In this document: positions 24,185 to 34,356 of the stretch, piece by piece
How the letters are laid out: every line of letters begins with the position of its first letter
Numbering within the stretch: the first letter of the stretch is position 1
NCBI GenBank assembly: GCA_900541985.1
Contig: UQLX01000001.1
Location: forward strand, 182,750 to 246,749
Source: an uncultured Blautia sp.
GTDB lineage: Bacteria > Bacillota > Clostridia > Lachnospirales > Lachnospiraceae
DNA length: 64,000 nt
Direction: 5' to 3'
The notes under the pieces: model-generated
What the model saw: the letters and a program-made list of their open reading frames with translations, nothing else
What the model was told of the DNA's origin: nothing
Database searches by the model: none
Program-made: the position numbers and the translations under genes

Positions 24185-26173
24185 ATGCTTGGAATTTTGT
24201 ATGTGATCCTGGGCAGTTTGGCAGGAAAAGAGATGCTGGGAGGAATTCCTGACAATACAGTAAGAAGACAGAACCATATCTGGCTGATCCTGCCGGGTGC
24301 CTTTGGTGTGGGAATGTTGGCTTTTGGATGGGGAACGTATCTGATTTCCTGGGCGGCAAGTGCGGCAGGGGCAGAAAATCCGTTGTTTTATGGAAATAGC
24401 GCGGTTCTGGCAGCGGGAATGTTGGGACCTGGAATGATCTGGGTAAGCCGTTTCCGAAAAAAGAGAAGAATTCCGGTAAAGAAAAAACAGACGCTGGTGG
24501 AATACAGAAATCTTTTCCGGAAGGAAACGGTGTGTTTCTGTATTCTTGCAGTTTTTCTTACATGGATCATGTTTTATGTGTTTTATATAAGAGATGGAAT
24601 TTTATATTCCGGTTTTACGGTATATGGGGATTATGCTCCGCATACGGCCATGATGCGGTCTTTTTCCATTGGCAATAATTTTCCTACCCAGTATCCGCAT
24701 TTTGGCGGTGAGGATATAAAATATCATTTTATGTTCCAGTTTCTGGTAGGAAATCTGGAATATCTGGGTCTTCGCCTGGATTTTGCCTATAACCTTATGA
24801 GTGTTCTGTCTCTGCTTGGCTTTTTTATGCTGCTTTACAGCATTGCCAAAAGGATCACCGGAAGAGCAAAGGCAGGAATGTTAACTCTGTTCTTTTTTCT
24901 TTTTCGCAGCGCTCTGACCTTTTTCCGCTTTCTATGGGAGCATATGCAGGCGGGAGATTTATGGCAGACTCTGAAAAATAATACGGAATTTATTGGATAT
25001 ACGGTAAATGAAAACTGGGGGTTATGGAATTTTAACGTTTATCTGAACCAGAGACACCTTGCTTTTGGGCTCCTGATCATCTCCCTGGTGATCTGGATGT
25101 ATCTGGACTGGGTAGATGCAGGCTGCTGCCATACGGAGACAGGGTCTTCATGGATCCGAAACAGATTCCTGACAGGAGCAGCGTGGAAGGTAAGAAGTCC
25201 GGAACGGGCTCTGGCAGCCGGACTTCTTATGGGAATGACTTCTTTCTGGAACGGGGCGGCTGTGATCGGTGGACTTTTAATTCTGATAGGATTTGCTTTT
25301 TTTTCAGATGGCAAGCTGGATTATCTGATCACCGGAGTAACTGCTGTGATATTTTCTCTGCTGCAGTCTGCATTTTTTATCTGGGGATCAGCGGTGGAAC
25401 CGACTCTGCAATGGGGATTTATTCTGGAGGACAAAAGTCTGGGAGGAGTTCTGTGGTATCTTTTCCAGATGAGCGGAATATTTTTTCTGGGAGCAGTTAT
25501 TTTGTTCCTTCTGATGAAGAAAAGGAGCAAAAGAGTGATACTGATCAGCTTTTTGCTGCCGCTGTTGTTCGCCTTCTGTGTGTCATTGACCCCTGATGTG
25601 ACTGTGAATCATAAATACATTATGATTTCTTATGCATTTCTTGCAATTTTCTGGGCAGAAGCGGCAACAGTTCTTTTTACAGGAAAGGCAGTATGGAAGT
25701 CTGCCGCCGTTGTTCTGTGCATCTGTCTGACACTGACAGGAATTTATGATTTTGTGATTATTTTAAGAAACAACGGACCGGGGCACAGAGTTACGGTTAG
25801 GATGGACAGCAATCTGACACAGTGGCTTGCGGAAAATATAGACAGCAGCGACCTGGTGCTGACACCGGAATATAGTATGAATGAAGTCACCATGTCTGGG
25901 ATCATGATGTATCTTGGCTGGCCCTATTATGCATGGTCTGCCGGGTATGACACGTATGGGCGCGCAAAAAAAGCGGGAGAGATTTATTCTTCCCGGAATC
26001 CGGAAATGGTAAAAAGCCTTGTGCAGCAGGAAAATATTGCATACATTCTTTTTGAAGAGGGAATGACCTTTGAAGAAGTGGAATGTACGGAAGATACAAT
26101 AAAAACGATATACCCAATGGTATACCGGTCAGAAGATGGGAGAATCAGAATTTATGAAACGGATGAAAGTTAG
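24185..26173 (+). CDS. Large polytopic membrane protein, DUF2298-like
   Basis: 662 residues with about 12-14 hydrophobic segments. I do not recognise a named enzyme. The text TVYGDYAPHTAMMRSFS followed by FPTQYPHFGGEDIKYHFMFQFLVGNLEYLGL resembles DUF2298/YYY membrane proteins and polyprenyl-sugar-dependent (GT-C fold) glycosyltransferases, with an acidic motif in an early outer loop. The final 100 residues are a soluble outer domain. It overlaps the next gene, which looks related, so the two probably form a pair made together. A ribosome-binding site (AAAGGAG) precedes the ATG. A cell-surface glycosylation role is inference. Confidence 0.6.
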   Translation: MLGILYVILGSLAGKEMLGGIPDNTVRRQNHIWLILPGAFGVGMLAFGWGTYLISWAASAAGAENPLFYGNSAVLAAGMLGPGMIWVSRFRKKRRIPVKKKQTLVEYRNLFRKETVCFCILAVFLTWIMFYVFYIRDGILYSGFTVYGDYAPHTAMMRSFSIGNNFPTQYPHFGGEDIKYHFMFQFLVGNLEYLGLRLDFAYNLMSVLSLLGFFMLLYSIAKRITGRAKAGMLTLFFFLFRSALTFFRFLWEHMQAGDLWQTLKNNTEFIGYTVNENWGLWNFNVYLNQRHLAFGLLIISLVIWMYLDWVDAGCCHTETGSSWIRNRFLTGAAWKVRSPERALAAGLLMGMTSFWNGAAVIGGLLILIGFAFFSDGKLDYLITGVTAVIFSLLQSAFFIWGSAVEPTLQWGFILEDKSLGGVLWYLFQMSGIFFLGAVILFLLMKKRSKRVILISFLLPLLFAFCVSLTPDVTVNHKYIMISYAFLAIFWAEAATVLFTGKAVWKSAAVVLCICLTLTGIYDFVIILRNNGPGHRVTVRMDSNLTQWLAENIDSSDLVLTPEYSMNEVTMSGIMMYLGWPYYAWSAGYDTYGRAKKAGEIYSSRNPEMVKSLVQQENIAYILFEEGMTFEEVECTEDTIKTIYPMVYRSEDGRIRIYETDES

Positions 26174-28412
26174 TAAGATAATCTGGAAGATCGTTCCGGC
26201 AGTGCTCCTTCTTGGAGCGGCTTTTCGACTTCTGAATCAGGACGTATGGACGTTTTTGACCTGGTGGCTTCTAGCCGGAGTGATGGGCATGATTGCAATG
26301 CCTCTGACAGGACGATTGTTCCGGGAGTTTGATGACAAGGGATGGATGTTTTCAAAAATTCTGGCAATTGTGGTGACAGGATTCGGAACCTGGTTTCTGG
26401 TAGCGGTAAAAATATTGAAATTTACTTCCGCCTCCTGTATGGGAGTAACTCTGGCCTGCGGAGCAGGATGCCTGCTTCTGGGAAAAGCTCAGCACAAAAA
26501 AGGAATTGAATCTCTTCCCATGGATCACCTGGAACTGGTATACTGGGAGGAAATCCTTTTTCTGGCATTTTTTCTTCTCTGGACTTACCTTGCGGGCTTT
26601 CATCCTGCGGCTTATGGAACTGAAAAATTTATGGACTATGGCTTTATGGAAGCCATGATGCGAAGTACCTCTCTTCCTGCTGTGGATCTGTGGTATTCAG
26701 AAGGAACCATAAACTATTACTATGGCGGACAGTATTTTGCAGTTTTTCTTACGAAGCTGTCCGGAACAAAGGTAGAGCTTACCTATAACCTGATGCGCAC
26801 TTTTGTTGCAGGGCTGGCCTTCGTCCTTCCTTTTTCTCTGGTTTATCAGATGACAAAGGACCGTATGGGAAAAAGGCTGAAGGGAGCAGTAGGATGGAGA
26901 CGGTTTTTCCCTCAGATTACAGCCATGATTGCAGGATTATCGGTATCTGTAGCCGGAAATATGCATTATGTTTATTATGGTCAGCTTCGCCCTCTGTTTC
27001 AGAAGCTTACCGGTCAGGAACCGGATTCCTACTGGTTTCCGGATGCAACCCGGTATATTGGTTTCAATCCGGATGTAGAGGACAAGACTATTCATGAATT
27101 TCCATGCTATTCATTTGTGCTGGGAGACCTGCATGCCCATGTGGTCAATATCATGTTTGTCCTTCTCCTTCTGGGCGTTTTGTATGCCTGGATTAAAATG
27201 GTACGCAAAAGAGGATATGAGCCGGGCGAACCGGGAACCAGAGAATTCTGGGAAAAAAATCTTCTGATGCCGCAGCTCCTTCTGGCGGCAGTCCTTCTGG
27301 GAATGTTCCAGTGGACAAACTACTGGGATTTTGTCATCTATTTTGTAGTGACAGGAGGAGTAGTCCTTTTTACCAATATTGTGCTTATGAGAGGTCAGGG
27401 AAAGTGGATCCTTGCAGTGACCGGAGCGCAGGCAGCTGAAATTCTGGCAATTGCCACCATTGTGATCCTTCCGTTTACTCTGGACTTTGAGACGATGGTT
27501 CAGGGAGTGGCTCTGGCACAGAACCATTCTCTGCCGCATCAGCTTCTGATCCTGTGGGGGCTTCCGGCTGTTCTTACTGTGGTTTTTGTGATCACGCTTC
27601 TCGTGGAAAAAATGACAGGAGCGAAGAAAAAGACAATCTGTCATTTTCTGGAATCATTGAAGCTTCCGGATCTGTTTGCCATGATCATGGGACTTTGCGC
27701 CATGGGACTTGTGCTGATACCGGAGCTGGTATATGTAAGAGATATATATGAAAGCGGAAATGCAAGAGCCAATACGATGTTTAAGCTTACCTATCAGGCA
27801 TATATTATGTTTGGTATGACCATGGCATATGTGATTTTCCGTATGCTGGTGATTTCCTACAAAAAGCTATTGAAGATCACAGCCGGAGCTGCCCTGCTCC
27901 TTCTGGTGTGGACCTGGGGATATTTTGGGAACAGTGTGTCCTCCTGGTTCGGAGAGGTGCAGGATCCCTCCGGATATCAGGGGCTGAATGCAACCGCTTT
28001 TCTGGAAACCGATTTTCCGGAGGATGCGGCAGGGATACGCTGGCTGAAAAAGAATCTGTCAGATTCTCCGGTTGTCCTGGAGGCAAACGGAGACAGTTAT
28101 ACAGAGTATGAAAGGGTTTCTGCCATGACCGGACTTCCTACAGTCCTGGGATGGTACGTCCATGAATGGCTGTGGAGAAATGACGTGGCAGATCTGAATA
28201 CAAAAAGCGGAGATGTGGAACTGATTTATACGTCCGGAGACGAAACCCTTGTAAAAAGCCTCCTGGAGCAATATCAGGTGTCCTATATTTTTGTGGGTTC
28301 CTGTGAGCGAAATAAATACGGAGAGAATCTGAATCACAATCTTCTTTCCGGTTTGGGAGAAACTGTATTCAGGGATATTAATTCTGGCACCTATATCATA
28401 AAAATAAAATAA
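26154..28412 (+). CDS. DUF2298 (YYY-type) polytopic membrane protein
   Basis: Membrane protein of about 752 residues with some 14 hydrophobic segments. The segment KFMDYGFMEAMMRSTSLPAVDLWYSEGTINYYYGGQY, then TFVAGLAF, matches the DUF2298/Chlor_Arch_YYY family, known in Clostridia, Chloroflexi and archaea but not well characterised. A long outer loop carries FNPDVEDKTIHEFPCYSFVLGDLHAHV. A soluble C-terminal region (from about 640) parallels the preceding protein. I chose ATG 26154, with GGGAGA upstream; ATG 26136 is an alternative. It overlaps the previous gene by 20 nt. Confidence 0.7.
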   Translation: MKRMKVSKIIWKIVPAVLLLGAAFRLLNQDVWTFLTWWLLAGVMGMIAMPLTGRLFREFDDKGWMFSKILAIVVTGFGTWFLVAVKILKFTSASCMGVTLACGAGCLLLGKAQHKKGIESLPMDHLELVYWEEILFLAFFLLWTYLAGFHPAAYGTEKFMDYGFMEAMMRSTSLPAVDLWYSEGTINYYYGGQYFAVFLTKLSGTKVELTYNLMRTFVAGLAFVLPFSLVYQMTKDRMGKRLKGAVGWRRFFPQITAMIAGLSVSVAGNMHYVYYGQLRPLFQKLTGQEPDSYWFPDATRYIGFNPDVEDKTIHEFPCYSFVLGDLHAHVVNIMFVLLLLGVLYAWIKMVRKRGYEPGEPGTREFWEKNLLMPQLLLAAVLLGMFQWTNYWDFVIYFVVTGGVVLFTNIVLMRGQGKWILAVTGAQAAEILAIATIVILPFTLDFETMVQGVALAQNHSLPHQLLILWGLPAVLTVVFVITLLVEKMTGAKKKTICHFLESLKLPDLFAMIMGLCAMGLVLIPELVYVRDIYESGNARANTMFKLTYQAYIMFGMTMAYVIFRMLVISYKKLLKITAGAALLLLVWTWGYFGNSVSSWFGEVQDPSGYQGLNATAFLETDFPEDAAGIRWLKKNLSDSPVVLEANGDSYTEYERVSAMTGLPTVLGWYVHEWLWRNDVADLNTKSGDVELIYTSGDETLVKSLLEQYQVSYIFVGSCERNKYGENLNHNLLSGLGETVFRDINSGTYIIKIK

Positions 28413-28440
28413 GAAGCGTAGATAATTCAGATGCATAATA

Positions 28441-28482
28441 AAAAACTGCTATACAGGAAAGGTTTTCTGTACAGCAGTTTTT
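28441..28482. terminator. Bidirectional terminator
   Basis: AAAACTGCT(a)TACAGGAAA pairs with TTTTCTGTACAGCAGTTTT, a stem of about 17 bp with A- and T-tracts on both sides, between converging genes. Confidence 0.9.
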
Positions 28483-28524
28483 ATGTGCCATGTCATCTGT
28501 TCTGTAAGTGCGGAGGAACAGGAG

Positions 28525-29061
28525 TCATGAAATACCAAGAAGATGAGCAGCTTTAAGAAATCGTTCTTCTATATTATGAAAAGGATGTTCAATAAGATCC
28601 GGGGAAGACTGAAGCTTCATAGAGCTGTGGTTTTTTTTGCCGGAAAAAAGAACGGGAAGTTCTGCAGAAAGAATATCGTTGTCGATCTGTTTCCACATGG
28701 TATTTTCTTCATTAGACAGGTCGCCCAGATTAAATTTTTTCCAGATGACATTCATGATCGTTTCTTCGATTTCCAGATAGTTGGTGAGATGGATTTTTAC
28801 CGGACGGATAATATCGGAAATATAAGCCTCGCTTGCATCGTGGAAAAGGCAGGCAAGGATCATCCTCTCAGACCATTCTCGTGCATGTGCTTCTCTGGCA
28901 CAGTTCAGTGAGTGCTGGGCTACAGAATAGAAGAACAGAGTCTGACCGCCTCCCCGGCATAAAAAGCTCAGAGCATGTGCAATGTCTTCCAGACAGACAT
29001 CCTCTGGTTTCATATGAAGAGGGTCGAACTGTTTGCCGGTGTAAGTGTTCATGATACTCAT
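28525..29061 (-). CDS. HD-domain hydrolase, YfbR-like
   Basis: 178-residue HD phosphohydrolase. The metal motif is His50, His74-Asp75 (LACLFHDASEAYISDI) and Glu78, with a further Asp in QIDNDILSAE, as in YfbR-type 5'-nucleotidases acting on deoxynucleoside monophosphates. GGAGGA on the minus strand lies 5 nt before the ATG at 29061. It stands alone, convergent with the membrane-protein pair. Substrate is inferred from the family only. Confidence 0.8.
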   Translation of the reverse strand: MSIMNTYTGKQFDPLHMKPEDVCLEDIAHALSFLCRGGGQTLFFYSVAQHSLNCAREAHAREWSERMILACLFHDASEAYISDIIRPVKIHLTNYLEIEETIMNVIWKKFNLGDLSNEENTMWKQIDNDILSAELPVLFSGKKNHSSMKLQSSPDLIEHPFHNIEERFLKAAHLLGIS

Positions 29062-29167
29062 AAGATTCCTCCCTGAATATGAAAAACTGTTTTTGTGTGA
29101 TAATTCCAGAGTAGCATATTAAAAAAGGAGAAGCAAGGATATCTGAAAATTACACAGGGGTTCCTCC

Positions 29168-29196
29168 TTGTTTAATCTTTCCCGGCATGATAAAAT
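29168..29196 (+). promoter_or_regulatory. Promoter of the secreted FN3 protein
   Basis: TTGTTT (29168-29173), 17-bp spacer, TAAAAT (29191-29196). Confidence 0.5.
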
Positions 29197-29243
29197 AGAT
29201 TAACAGTTACCGGAGAGGGAATGTTTAGAAGGGGGAAAAGATA

Positions 29244-30464
29244 ATGAAGAGAAGAAACAGACCTGTTACCAGATTTTTCTGTTTAGTAATGACGGTATTA
29301 CTGATATGTACTACTCCGATCTGCCAGACTTCAGAGGTGAATGCTGCATCGGGAGCAAGTTGGAGAAACGCATATGAAAGTATTCTTAATAATTGGAAAA
29401 GAGCAGAAAAATACTGTAATACCAGTTACCTTAAAACATATTTTGGAAGAAACTACAAATTTAATCAGTATTTTCTGTATGATCTGAACAGAAATGGGAT
29501 ACCGGAGCTTTTCCTTCATTCCTCAACGATGGATCTGACTTTAGTATTTACATACAATGGAAAACTGATATCTTTGGGTTATTACGATATTTATGGATTT
29601 AATACAGGGAAACATGAGCTTCTGGTTCGCGGACACTGGCATGGTGCGGGTGGTTCAGGGAAAAATGAGTGGACTGTTTATAAAATGGGAAGCTCCTGGA
29701 TGACAGAAACCTATTATTTGGATATTATGAACGGACAGGCCACCGTATATGATATGCGGAATGGAAGCCGTGTATGTAGTTCAAAAGCTTATCGTAATAT
29801 TTATAATGAGCATATTAAAAACGGTAAGAAGATAAGCGGATTTACAAAATACAGGCTTTCGGATAAAAGAAGGCTTAACGCCTATCGTGCGCCGGGAAAG
29901 GTCACGCTTTCTTCTGTTTCCCGTGCCGGTTCAGGAAAACTGAAGATCAGGTGGAAAAAAGTTTCCGGTGCAACAGGATACCAGATTTATAGAAGCACAA
30001 AGAAAAACAGTGGATACCAAAAGATAAGAACGGTATCTGGAAGTGCTTCTTCTGAATATATAAACAGCAAACTCAGGAATGGAAAAAAATATTATTATAA
30101 GATTCGTGCCTATAAAAAAATTGATGGAAAAATCTATTATGGAAAGTTTTCCGGTATCAAATACCAGACTCCGAAGGCGTCTGTATCTGTAGTAGGCAAA
30201 TATAGAAGAAATTGCAGGGATTATGGGGTTACTACTCTAAAAGTATATAAAAAGAATGGAAATTACTATGTAAAGGCGTATGGACGGGGCGGTAAGATGA
30301 ACACGACTGTTCGGCTGTACAAAAATGGAAATAAATACACAGCTTATTATTTTGGAAATAAAAAGAACGGAAAGTTTTTTGAAATATCGTCTATATCATC
30401 TGAAAAAGCTATGATAAGATTTTCATTAATATCGGAATTTAACGGGTGGTATACCAGATCATAA
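29244..30464 (+). CDS. Secreted protein with one fibronectin type III domain
   Basis: 406 residues. The signal peptide (MKRRNRP… to VNAASG, cleavage near residue 35) has no lipobox. Residues 40-210 form a domain with FLYDLNRNGIPELFLHS, a DxNxDGxxEL-like, calcium-binding-type loop seen in clostridial surface proteins. Residues 215-305 are an FN3 domain (APGKVTLSSVSRAGSGKLKIRWKKVSGATGYQIYRS). A basic C-terminal domain of about 90 residues follows. No sortase motif. Base use is more AT-rich than the neighbours. Function unknown; surface binding is plausible. Confidence 0.75.
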   Translation: MKRRNRPVTRFFCLVMTVLLICTTPICQTSEVNAASGASWRNAYESILNNWKRAEKYCNTSYLKTYFGRNYKFNQYFLYDLNRNGIPELFLHSSTMDLTLVFTYNGKLISLGYYDIYGFNTGKHELLVRGHWHGAGGSGKNEWTVYKMGSSWMTETYYLDIMNGQATVYDMRNGSRVCSSKAYRNIYNEHIKNGKKISGFTKYRLSDKRRLNAYRAPGKVTLSSVSRAGSGKLKIRWKKVSGATGYQIYRSTKKNSGYQKIRTVSGSASSEYINSKLRNGKKYYYKIRAYKKIDGKIYYGKFSGIKYQTPKASVSVVGKYRRNCRDYGVTTLKVYKKNGNYYVKAYGRGGKMNTTVRLYKNGNKYTAYYFGNKKNGKFFEISSISSEKAMIRFSLISEFNGWYTRS

Positions 30465-30480
30465 CAGGGAGCTACGGAAC

Positions 30481-31545
30481 ATGAAAGCAGAAGTTGTAAG
30501 TATGGATGCGGAGCATCCGGACAGAGAAGCGATAATAAAAGCAGGACAGATTTTAAAAAATGGAGGTCTGGTGGCGTTTCCTACAGAGACAGTGTACGGT
30601 CTCGGGGGAAACGCCCTTGATCCCAGAGCATCCATGAAAATCTATGCGGCTAAGGGACGGCCTTCGGATAATCCTTTGATCGTTCATATTGCCGAGATTG
30701 AAAAGTTAAAAGAAATCACTACAGAAATCCCGGAAGGAGCCAGGATTCTGGCTGAAAAATACTGGCCGGGTCCTTTGACCATGATCCTTCCAAAAGCAGA
30801 TATTGTACCAAAAGAAACGACCGGAGGACTGGAAAGTGTGGCTGTCCGCTTTCCAAGTGATGTGATCGCGCAGGAACTGATCAGGGCAGCCGGTGGTTTT
30901 GTAGCGGCGCCAAGCGCCAATACCTCCGGACGGCCAAGCCCTACTATGGCGGAGCATGTGGAGGAAGATCTGGGAGATGCCATTGATATGATCCTGGATG
31001 GCGGGCAGGTAGGTATTGGACTGGAATCGACGATTGTTGATTTTACAGAGAAGATTCCTGTGGTCTTAAGACCGGGATATATTTCTCTGGAAATGCTGCA
31101 GGAGACGCTTGGAGAGGTAAGGATGGATAAAGGGCTTCTGATCACAGACAGCCGTGTGCGTCCAAAGGCTCCGGGAATGAAGTACCGTCATTATGCACCG
31201 AAGGCGGATCTTGCCATTGTAGAGGGAACAACGGAAAAAGTTGCGGATTATATCAATGCAAGAGCAGCAGAGGCAGCAGGTCAGGGGAAAAAGGTCGGGA
31301 TCATAGCTACAGATGAAACGGCCGATACTTATAAAAACGGGATTGTCCGCAGCATTGGGAGCCGTTCAGAAGAGGAAACCATTGCTCATCATCTTTACGA
31401 AGTGCTTCGGGATTTTGACGGAGATGGGGTAAGCGCTATTTTTTCAGAAGCTTTTTATACCCCAAAAATGGGACAGGCTATTATGAACCGGCTGCTTAAG
31501 GCGGCAGGACATAAGATAATAAAAGTACAGGAGGATCAGAAATGA
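30481..31545 (+). CDS. sua5: L-threonylcarbamoyladenylate synthase (Sua5)
   Basis: First enzyme of the t6A tRNA modification pathway, making threonylcarbamoyl-AMP from threonine, bicarbonate and ATP. 354 residues: the YrdC domain (about 15-205, with FPTETVYGLGGNAL, KGRPSDNPLIVHI and PSANTSGRPSPT) plus the Sua5 C-terminal domain. The overlap of 4 nt with rpiB (ATGA) makes a coupled pair, as often seen in Firmicutes. A GGGAGC site precedes the ATG. Confidence 0.95.
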   Translation: MKAEVVSMDAEHPDREAIIKAGQILKNGGLVAFPTETVYGLGGNALDPRASMKIYAAKGRPSDNPLIVHIAEIEKLKEITTEIPEGARILAEKYWPGPLTMILPKADIVPKETTGGLESVAVRFPSDVIAQELIRAAGGFVAAPSANTSGRPSPTMAEHVEEDLGDAIDMILDGGQVGIGLESTIVDFTEKIPVVLRPGYISLEMLQETLGEVRMDKGLLITDSRVRPKAPGMKYRHYAPKADLAIVEGTTEKVADYINARAAEAAGQGKKVGIIATDETADTYKNGIVRSIGSRSEEETIAHHLYEVLRDFDGDGVSAIFSEAFYTPKMGQAIMNRLLKAAGHKIIKVQEDQK

Positions 31546-31973
31546 TAGCATTAGGATGTGACCACGGTGGATTTGAACTGAAACAGGAGATCAAAAAACA
31601 CCTGGATGAACAGAAAGTAGAGTATATTGATTATGGATGTGACGGACTGGAGGCAGTAGATTATCCGGTTTATGCAAAAAAGGTTGCCCGCGCGATCCAG
31701 AGCGGAGAATGTGAGAAAGGAATTCTCATCTGTGGAACAGGTATTGGAATTTCCATTACCGCAAATAAATTCAGGGGAATCCGTGCAGCCCTTTGCTCTG
31801 ACTGCTTCAGTGCAGAGGCAACAAGACTTCACAATGATGCCAATGTACTGGCTATGGGTGGAAGAGTAGTAGGAGCCGGGCTTGCTCTGAAGATTGTGGA
31901 TACTTTCCTGAATACTCCATTTTCCAATGATGAGAGACATATCCGCAGGATCAGCCAGATGGAAACAGAGTAA
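31542..31973 (+). CDS. rpiB: Ribose-5-phosphate isomerase B
   Basis: Interconverts ribose-5-phosphate and ribulose-5-phosphate (or allose-6-phosphate in some members). 143 residues of the RpiB/LacAB fold: CDHGGFELK, the active-site Cys in GILICGTGIGISITANK, and the HNDANVLAMGGR stretch with the phosphate-binding residues. Translationally coupled to sua5 by the 4-nt overlap. Confidence 0.95.
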   Translation: MIALGCDHGGFELKQEIKKHLDEQKVEYIDYGCDGLEAVDYPVYAKKVARAIQSGECEKGILICGTGIGISITANKFRGIRAALCSDCFSAEATRLHNDANVLAMGGRVVGAGLALKIVDTFLNTPFSNDERHIRRISQMETE

Positions 31974-32014
31974 TCAATCGAGACACAGAAGCGGTATTAC
32001 GGGAGGTATTTGCA

Positions 32015-32503
32015 ATGAAGGATGAAAAAAGAAAGGGCTATATTTCCTGGGATGAATATTTTATGGGAGTGGCAATGCTTTCCGGTATGCGTTCCAAAGA
32101 CCCGAATTCTCAGGTAGGAGCCTGTATCGTCAGCCAGGATAATAAGATTCTTTCGATGGGATACAACGGTTTTCCTATGGGCTGTTCGGATGATGAATTC
32201 CCATGGGCAAGAGAAGGGGATGAACTGGATACCAAGTATCTCTATGTAACTCACAGTGAATTGAATGCAATCCTTAATTACAGAGGAGGAAGCCTGGAGG
32301 GCGCAAAATTATATGTCTCTCTTTTCCCCTGTAATGAATGTGCCAAGGCGATCATCCAGTCGGGTATCAAAACCATTGTTTATGACTGTGATAAATATGA
32401 CGGAACCCCGTCAGTAGTGGCATCGAAGCGAATGTTGGATGCGGCGGGAGTGAGATATTATAAATACAATCGTACCGGACGGGAAATTAAATTTACCGTG
32501 TGA
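32015..32503 (+). CDS. dCMP deaminase (ComEB family)
   Basis: Zinc-dependent deoxycytidylate deaminase supplying dUMP for thymidylate synthesis. 162 residues. The zinc site is THSELNAIL (H-x-E) plus SLFPCNECAK (PCxxC). The N-terminal SWDEYFMGVAMLSGMRSKDPNSQVGACIV is typical of ComEB-type enzymes. It follows rpiB by 41 nt with GGGAGG upstream and may belong to the sua5-rpiB transcript. Confidence 0.93.
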   Translation: MKDEKRKGYISWDEYFMGVAMLSGMRSKDPNSQVGACIVSQDNKILSMGYNGFPMGCSDDEFPWAREGDELDTKYLYVTHSELNAILNYRGGSLEGAKLYVSLFPCNECAKAIIQSGIKTIVYDCDKYDGTPSVVASKRMLDAAGVRYYKYNRTGREIKFTV

Positions 32504-32508
32504 AAGGC

Positions 32509-32537
32509 TTGACAGTGGGGATTTTTTCGCATACAAT
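32509..32537 (+). promoter_or_regulatory. Sigma-A promoter of proS
   Basis: Consensus TTGACA (32509-32514), 17-bp spacer, TACAAT (32532-32537). Confidence 0.88.
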
Positions 32538-32544
32538 GAAATTC

Positions 32545-32855
32545 AGTTCAGGCACATGTCTGGCAGATAGAAAATGGCAGTGAAGAGAATAGTACATGCG
32601 GAACAATCTCAGAGAGGGATTCCGAAGCTTTCAGGTATGAGCCTGGGCGGTGGTGCGAGAATCCTGTGCGGGAAGTATGGAACCGGCCTCGGAGCCCCGT
32701 ACAATTGAAGTGCGGCGTATTTCTGCGTTAAAGAAAAAGAGAGAGCAGTATATATTCGGGCTGTGATGTACAGAACGATTATGGAGGTACTGCTAATCAG
32801 GGTGGTACCGCCGAAGTCCTTCGGTCCCTTATATGGGATCAGAGGGACTTTTTTA
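32545..32855 (+). promoter_or_regulatory. T-box leader (proline) of proS
   Basis: tRNA-sensing riboswitch. The T-box sequence AGGGTGGTACCGCC is at 32800-32813; the terminator GTCCCT/AGGGAC (32824-32848) with T6 follows. Aligning CCTCGGAGCC with CCTCTGAGTG in the thrS leader puts the specifier at CCG (Pro), 32697-32699. The leader is longer than that of thrS. Confidence 0.9.
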
Positions 32856-32915
32856 GTATAGAAAAATAATTTCCCCGGATCCCGGAAACAGAAAAAGCAG
32901 AAAAGGAGAATGATC

Positions 32916-34355
32916 ATGGCAAAAGAGAAAAAATTAGTAGAAGCCATCACTTCCATGGAGGAAGACTTTGCACAGTGGTATACGGACGTAGTAAAAAAAG
33001 CAGAGCTTTGTGATTACACAAGCGTAAAAGGCTGCATGGTTATCAAACCGGCAGGTTATGCCATCTGGGAAAATATCCAGAATGAGCTTGACAGAAGATT
33101 TAAGGAGACAGGGGTACAGAATGTATACATGCCGATGTTTATCCCGGAATCTCTTCTTCAGAAAGAAAAAGACCATGTAGAAGGTTTTGCACCGGAGGTT
33201 GCATGGGTAACTCACGGAGGCCTGGATCCTCTTCAGGAACGACTTTGTGTACGCCCGACTTCTGAGACTCTGTTCTGTGATTTCTACCAGAAAGAGATCC
33301 AGTCTCACAGAGATCTTCCAAAGGTATACAATCAGTGGTGTTCTGTTGTACGCTGGGAAAAAACAACACGTCCATTCCTTCGTTCCAGAGAGTTTTTGTG
33401 GCAGGAAGGCCACACTGCCCACGCTACAGCAGAAGAGGCAGAGGAGAGAACCATTCAGATGCTGAATGTGTATGCAGACTTCTGTGAGGAAGTTCTTGCG
33501 ATCCCGGTTGTAAAAGGACAGAAAACAGACAAAGAGAAATTTGCAGGTGCAGAGGCAACTTATACCATTGAGTCTCTGATGCACGATGGAAAAGCGCTGC
33601 AGTCCGGAACCAGCCACAACTTTGGAGACGGCTTTGCAAAGGCTTTTGGCATTCAGTATACAGATAAAGAAAATAAACTTCAGTATGTACATCAGACTTC
33701 CTGGGGTATGACCACTCGTATGATCGGCGCGATCATCATGGTACACGGCGATAACAGCGGACTTGTACTTCCGCCAAGAATTGCACCGGTACAGGCGGTT
33801 GTGATTCCGATCCAGCAGCGTAAAGAGGGTGTTCTGGAAAAAGCAGACGAACTGTTTGAAGTACTGAAAGCAGCCGGAATCCGTGTGAAGGTAGACGATA
33901 CAGACAGAAGTCCGGGATATAAATTCTCCGAGCAGGAAATGCGTGGAATCCCGGTTCGTATCGAATGTGGTCCAAAGGATATTGAAAAAGGACAGGCCGT
34001 GATCTGCCGTCGTGATACAAGAGAAAAATATGTAGTAACCTTTGAAGAGCTTGCAGCTAAGGTACAGGAAATCCTGGATACCATGCAGAAGGATATGCTG
34101 GAGAGAGCCCGTACACACCGTGACGCTCACACTTATGTGGCAACAGATTATGAGACCTTTAAAGAAACCATTAACACAAAACCAGGTTTTGTAAAGGCAA
34201 TGTGGTGCGGTGATCAGGCATGTGAGGACAAGATCAAAGAGGATGTTCAGGCAACCTCCAGATGTATGCCTTTTGAACAGGAGCACTTAAGCGATGTCTG
34301 TGTATGCTGCGGCAAACCGGCCAAGAAAATGGTTTATTGGGGAAGAGCATATTAA
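32916..34355 (+). CDS. proS: Prolyl-tRNA synthetase, archaeal/eukaryotic type
   Basis: Class II synthetase charging tRNA-Pro. About 479 residues, the short form without the bacterial editing insertion and with the extra zinc-binding C-terminal domain (…[18 protein letters not shown]). Catalytic text: [59 protein letters not shown]. An ATG at 32910 abuts AAAAGGAG, so the ATG at 32916 is the better start. T-box controlled. cca begins 2 nt after its stop. Confidence 0.97.
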   Translation: MAKEKKLVEAITSMEEDFAQWYTDVVKKAELCDYTSVKGCMVIKPAGYAIWENIQNELDRRFKETGVQNVYMPMFIPESLLQKEKDHVEGFAPEVAWVTHGGLDPLQERLCVRPTSETLFCDFYQKEIQSHRDLPKVYNQWCSVVRWEKTTRPFLRSREFLWQEGHTAHATAEEAEERTIQMLNVYADFCEEVLAIPVVKGQKTDKEKFAGAEATYTIESLMHDGKALQSGTSHNFGDGFAKAFGIQYTDKENKLQYVHQTSWGMTTRMIGAIIMVHGDNSGLVLPPRIAPVQAVVIPIQQRKEGVLEKADELFEVLKAAGIRVKVDDTDRSPGYKFSEQEMRGIPVRIECGPKDIEKGQAVICRRDTREKYVVTFEELAAKVQEILDTMQKDMLERARTHRDAHTYVATDYETFKETINTKPGFVKAMWCGDQACEDKIKEDVQATSRCMPFEQEHLSDVCVCCGKPAKKMVYWGRAY

Positions 34356-34356
34356 T

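Noticed and set aside
32934..34286. 450-codon minus-strand frame inside proS
   Set aside because: Shadow of proS with Cys/Phe/Leu-rich nonsense-like translation and no start signals.
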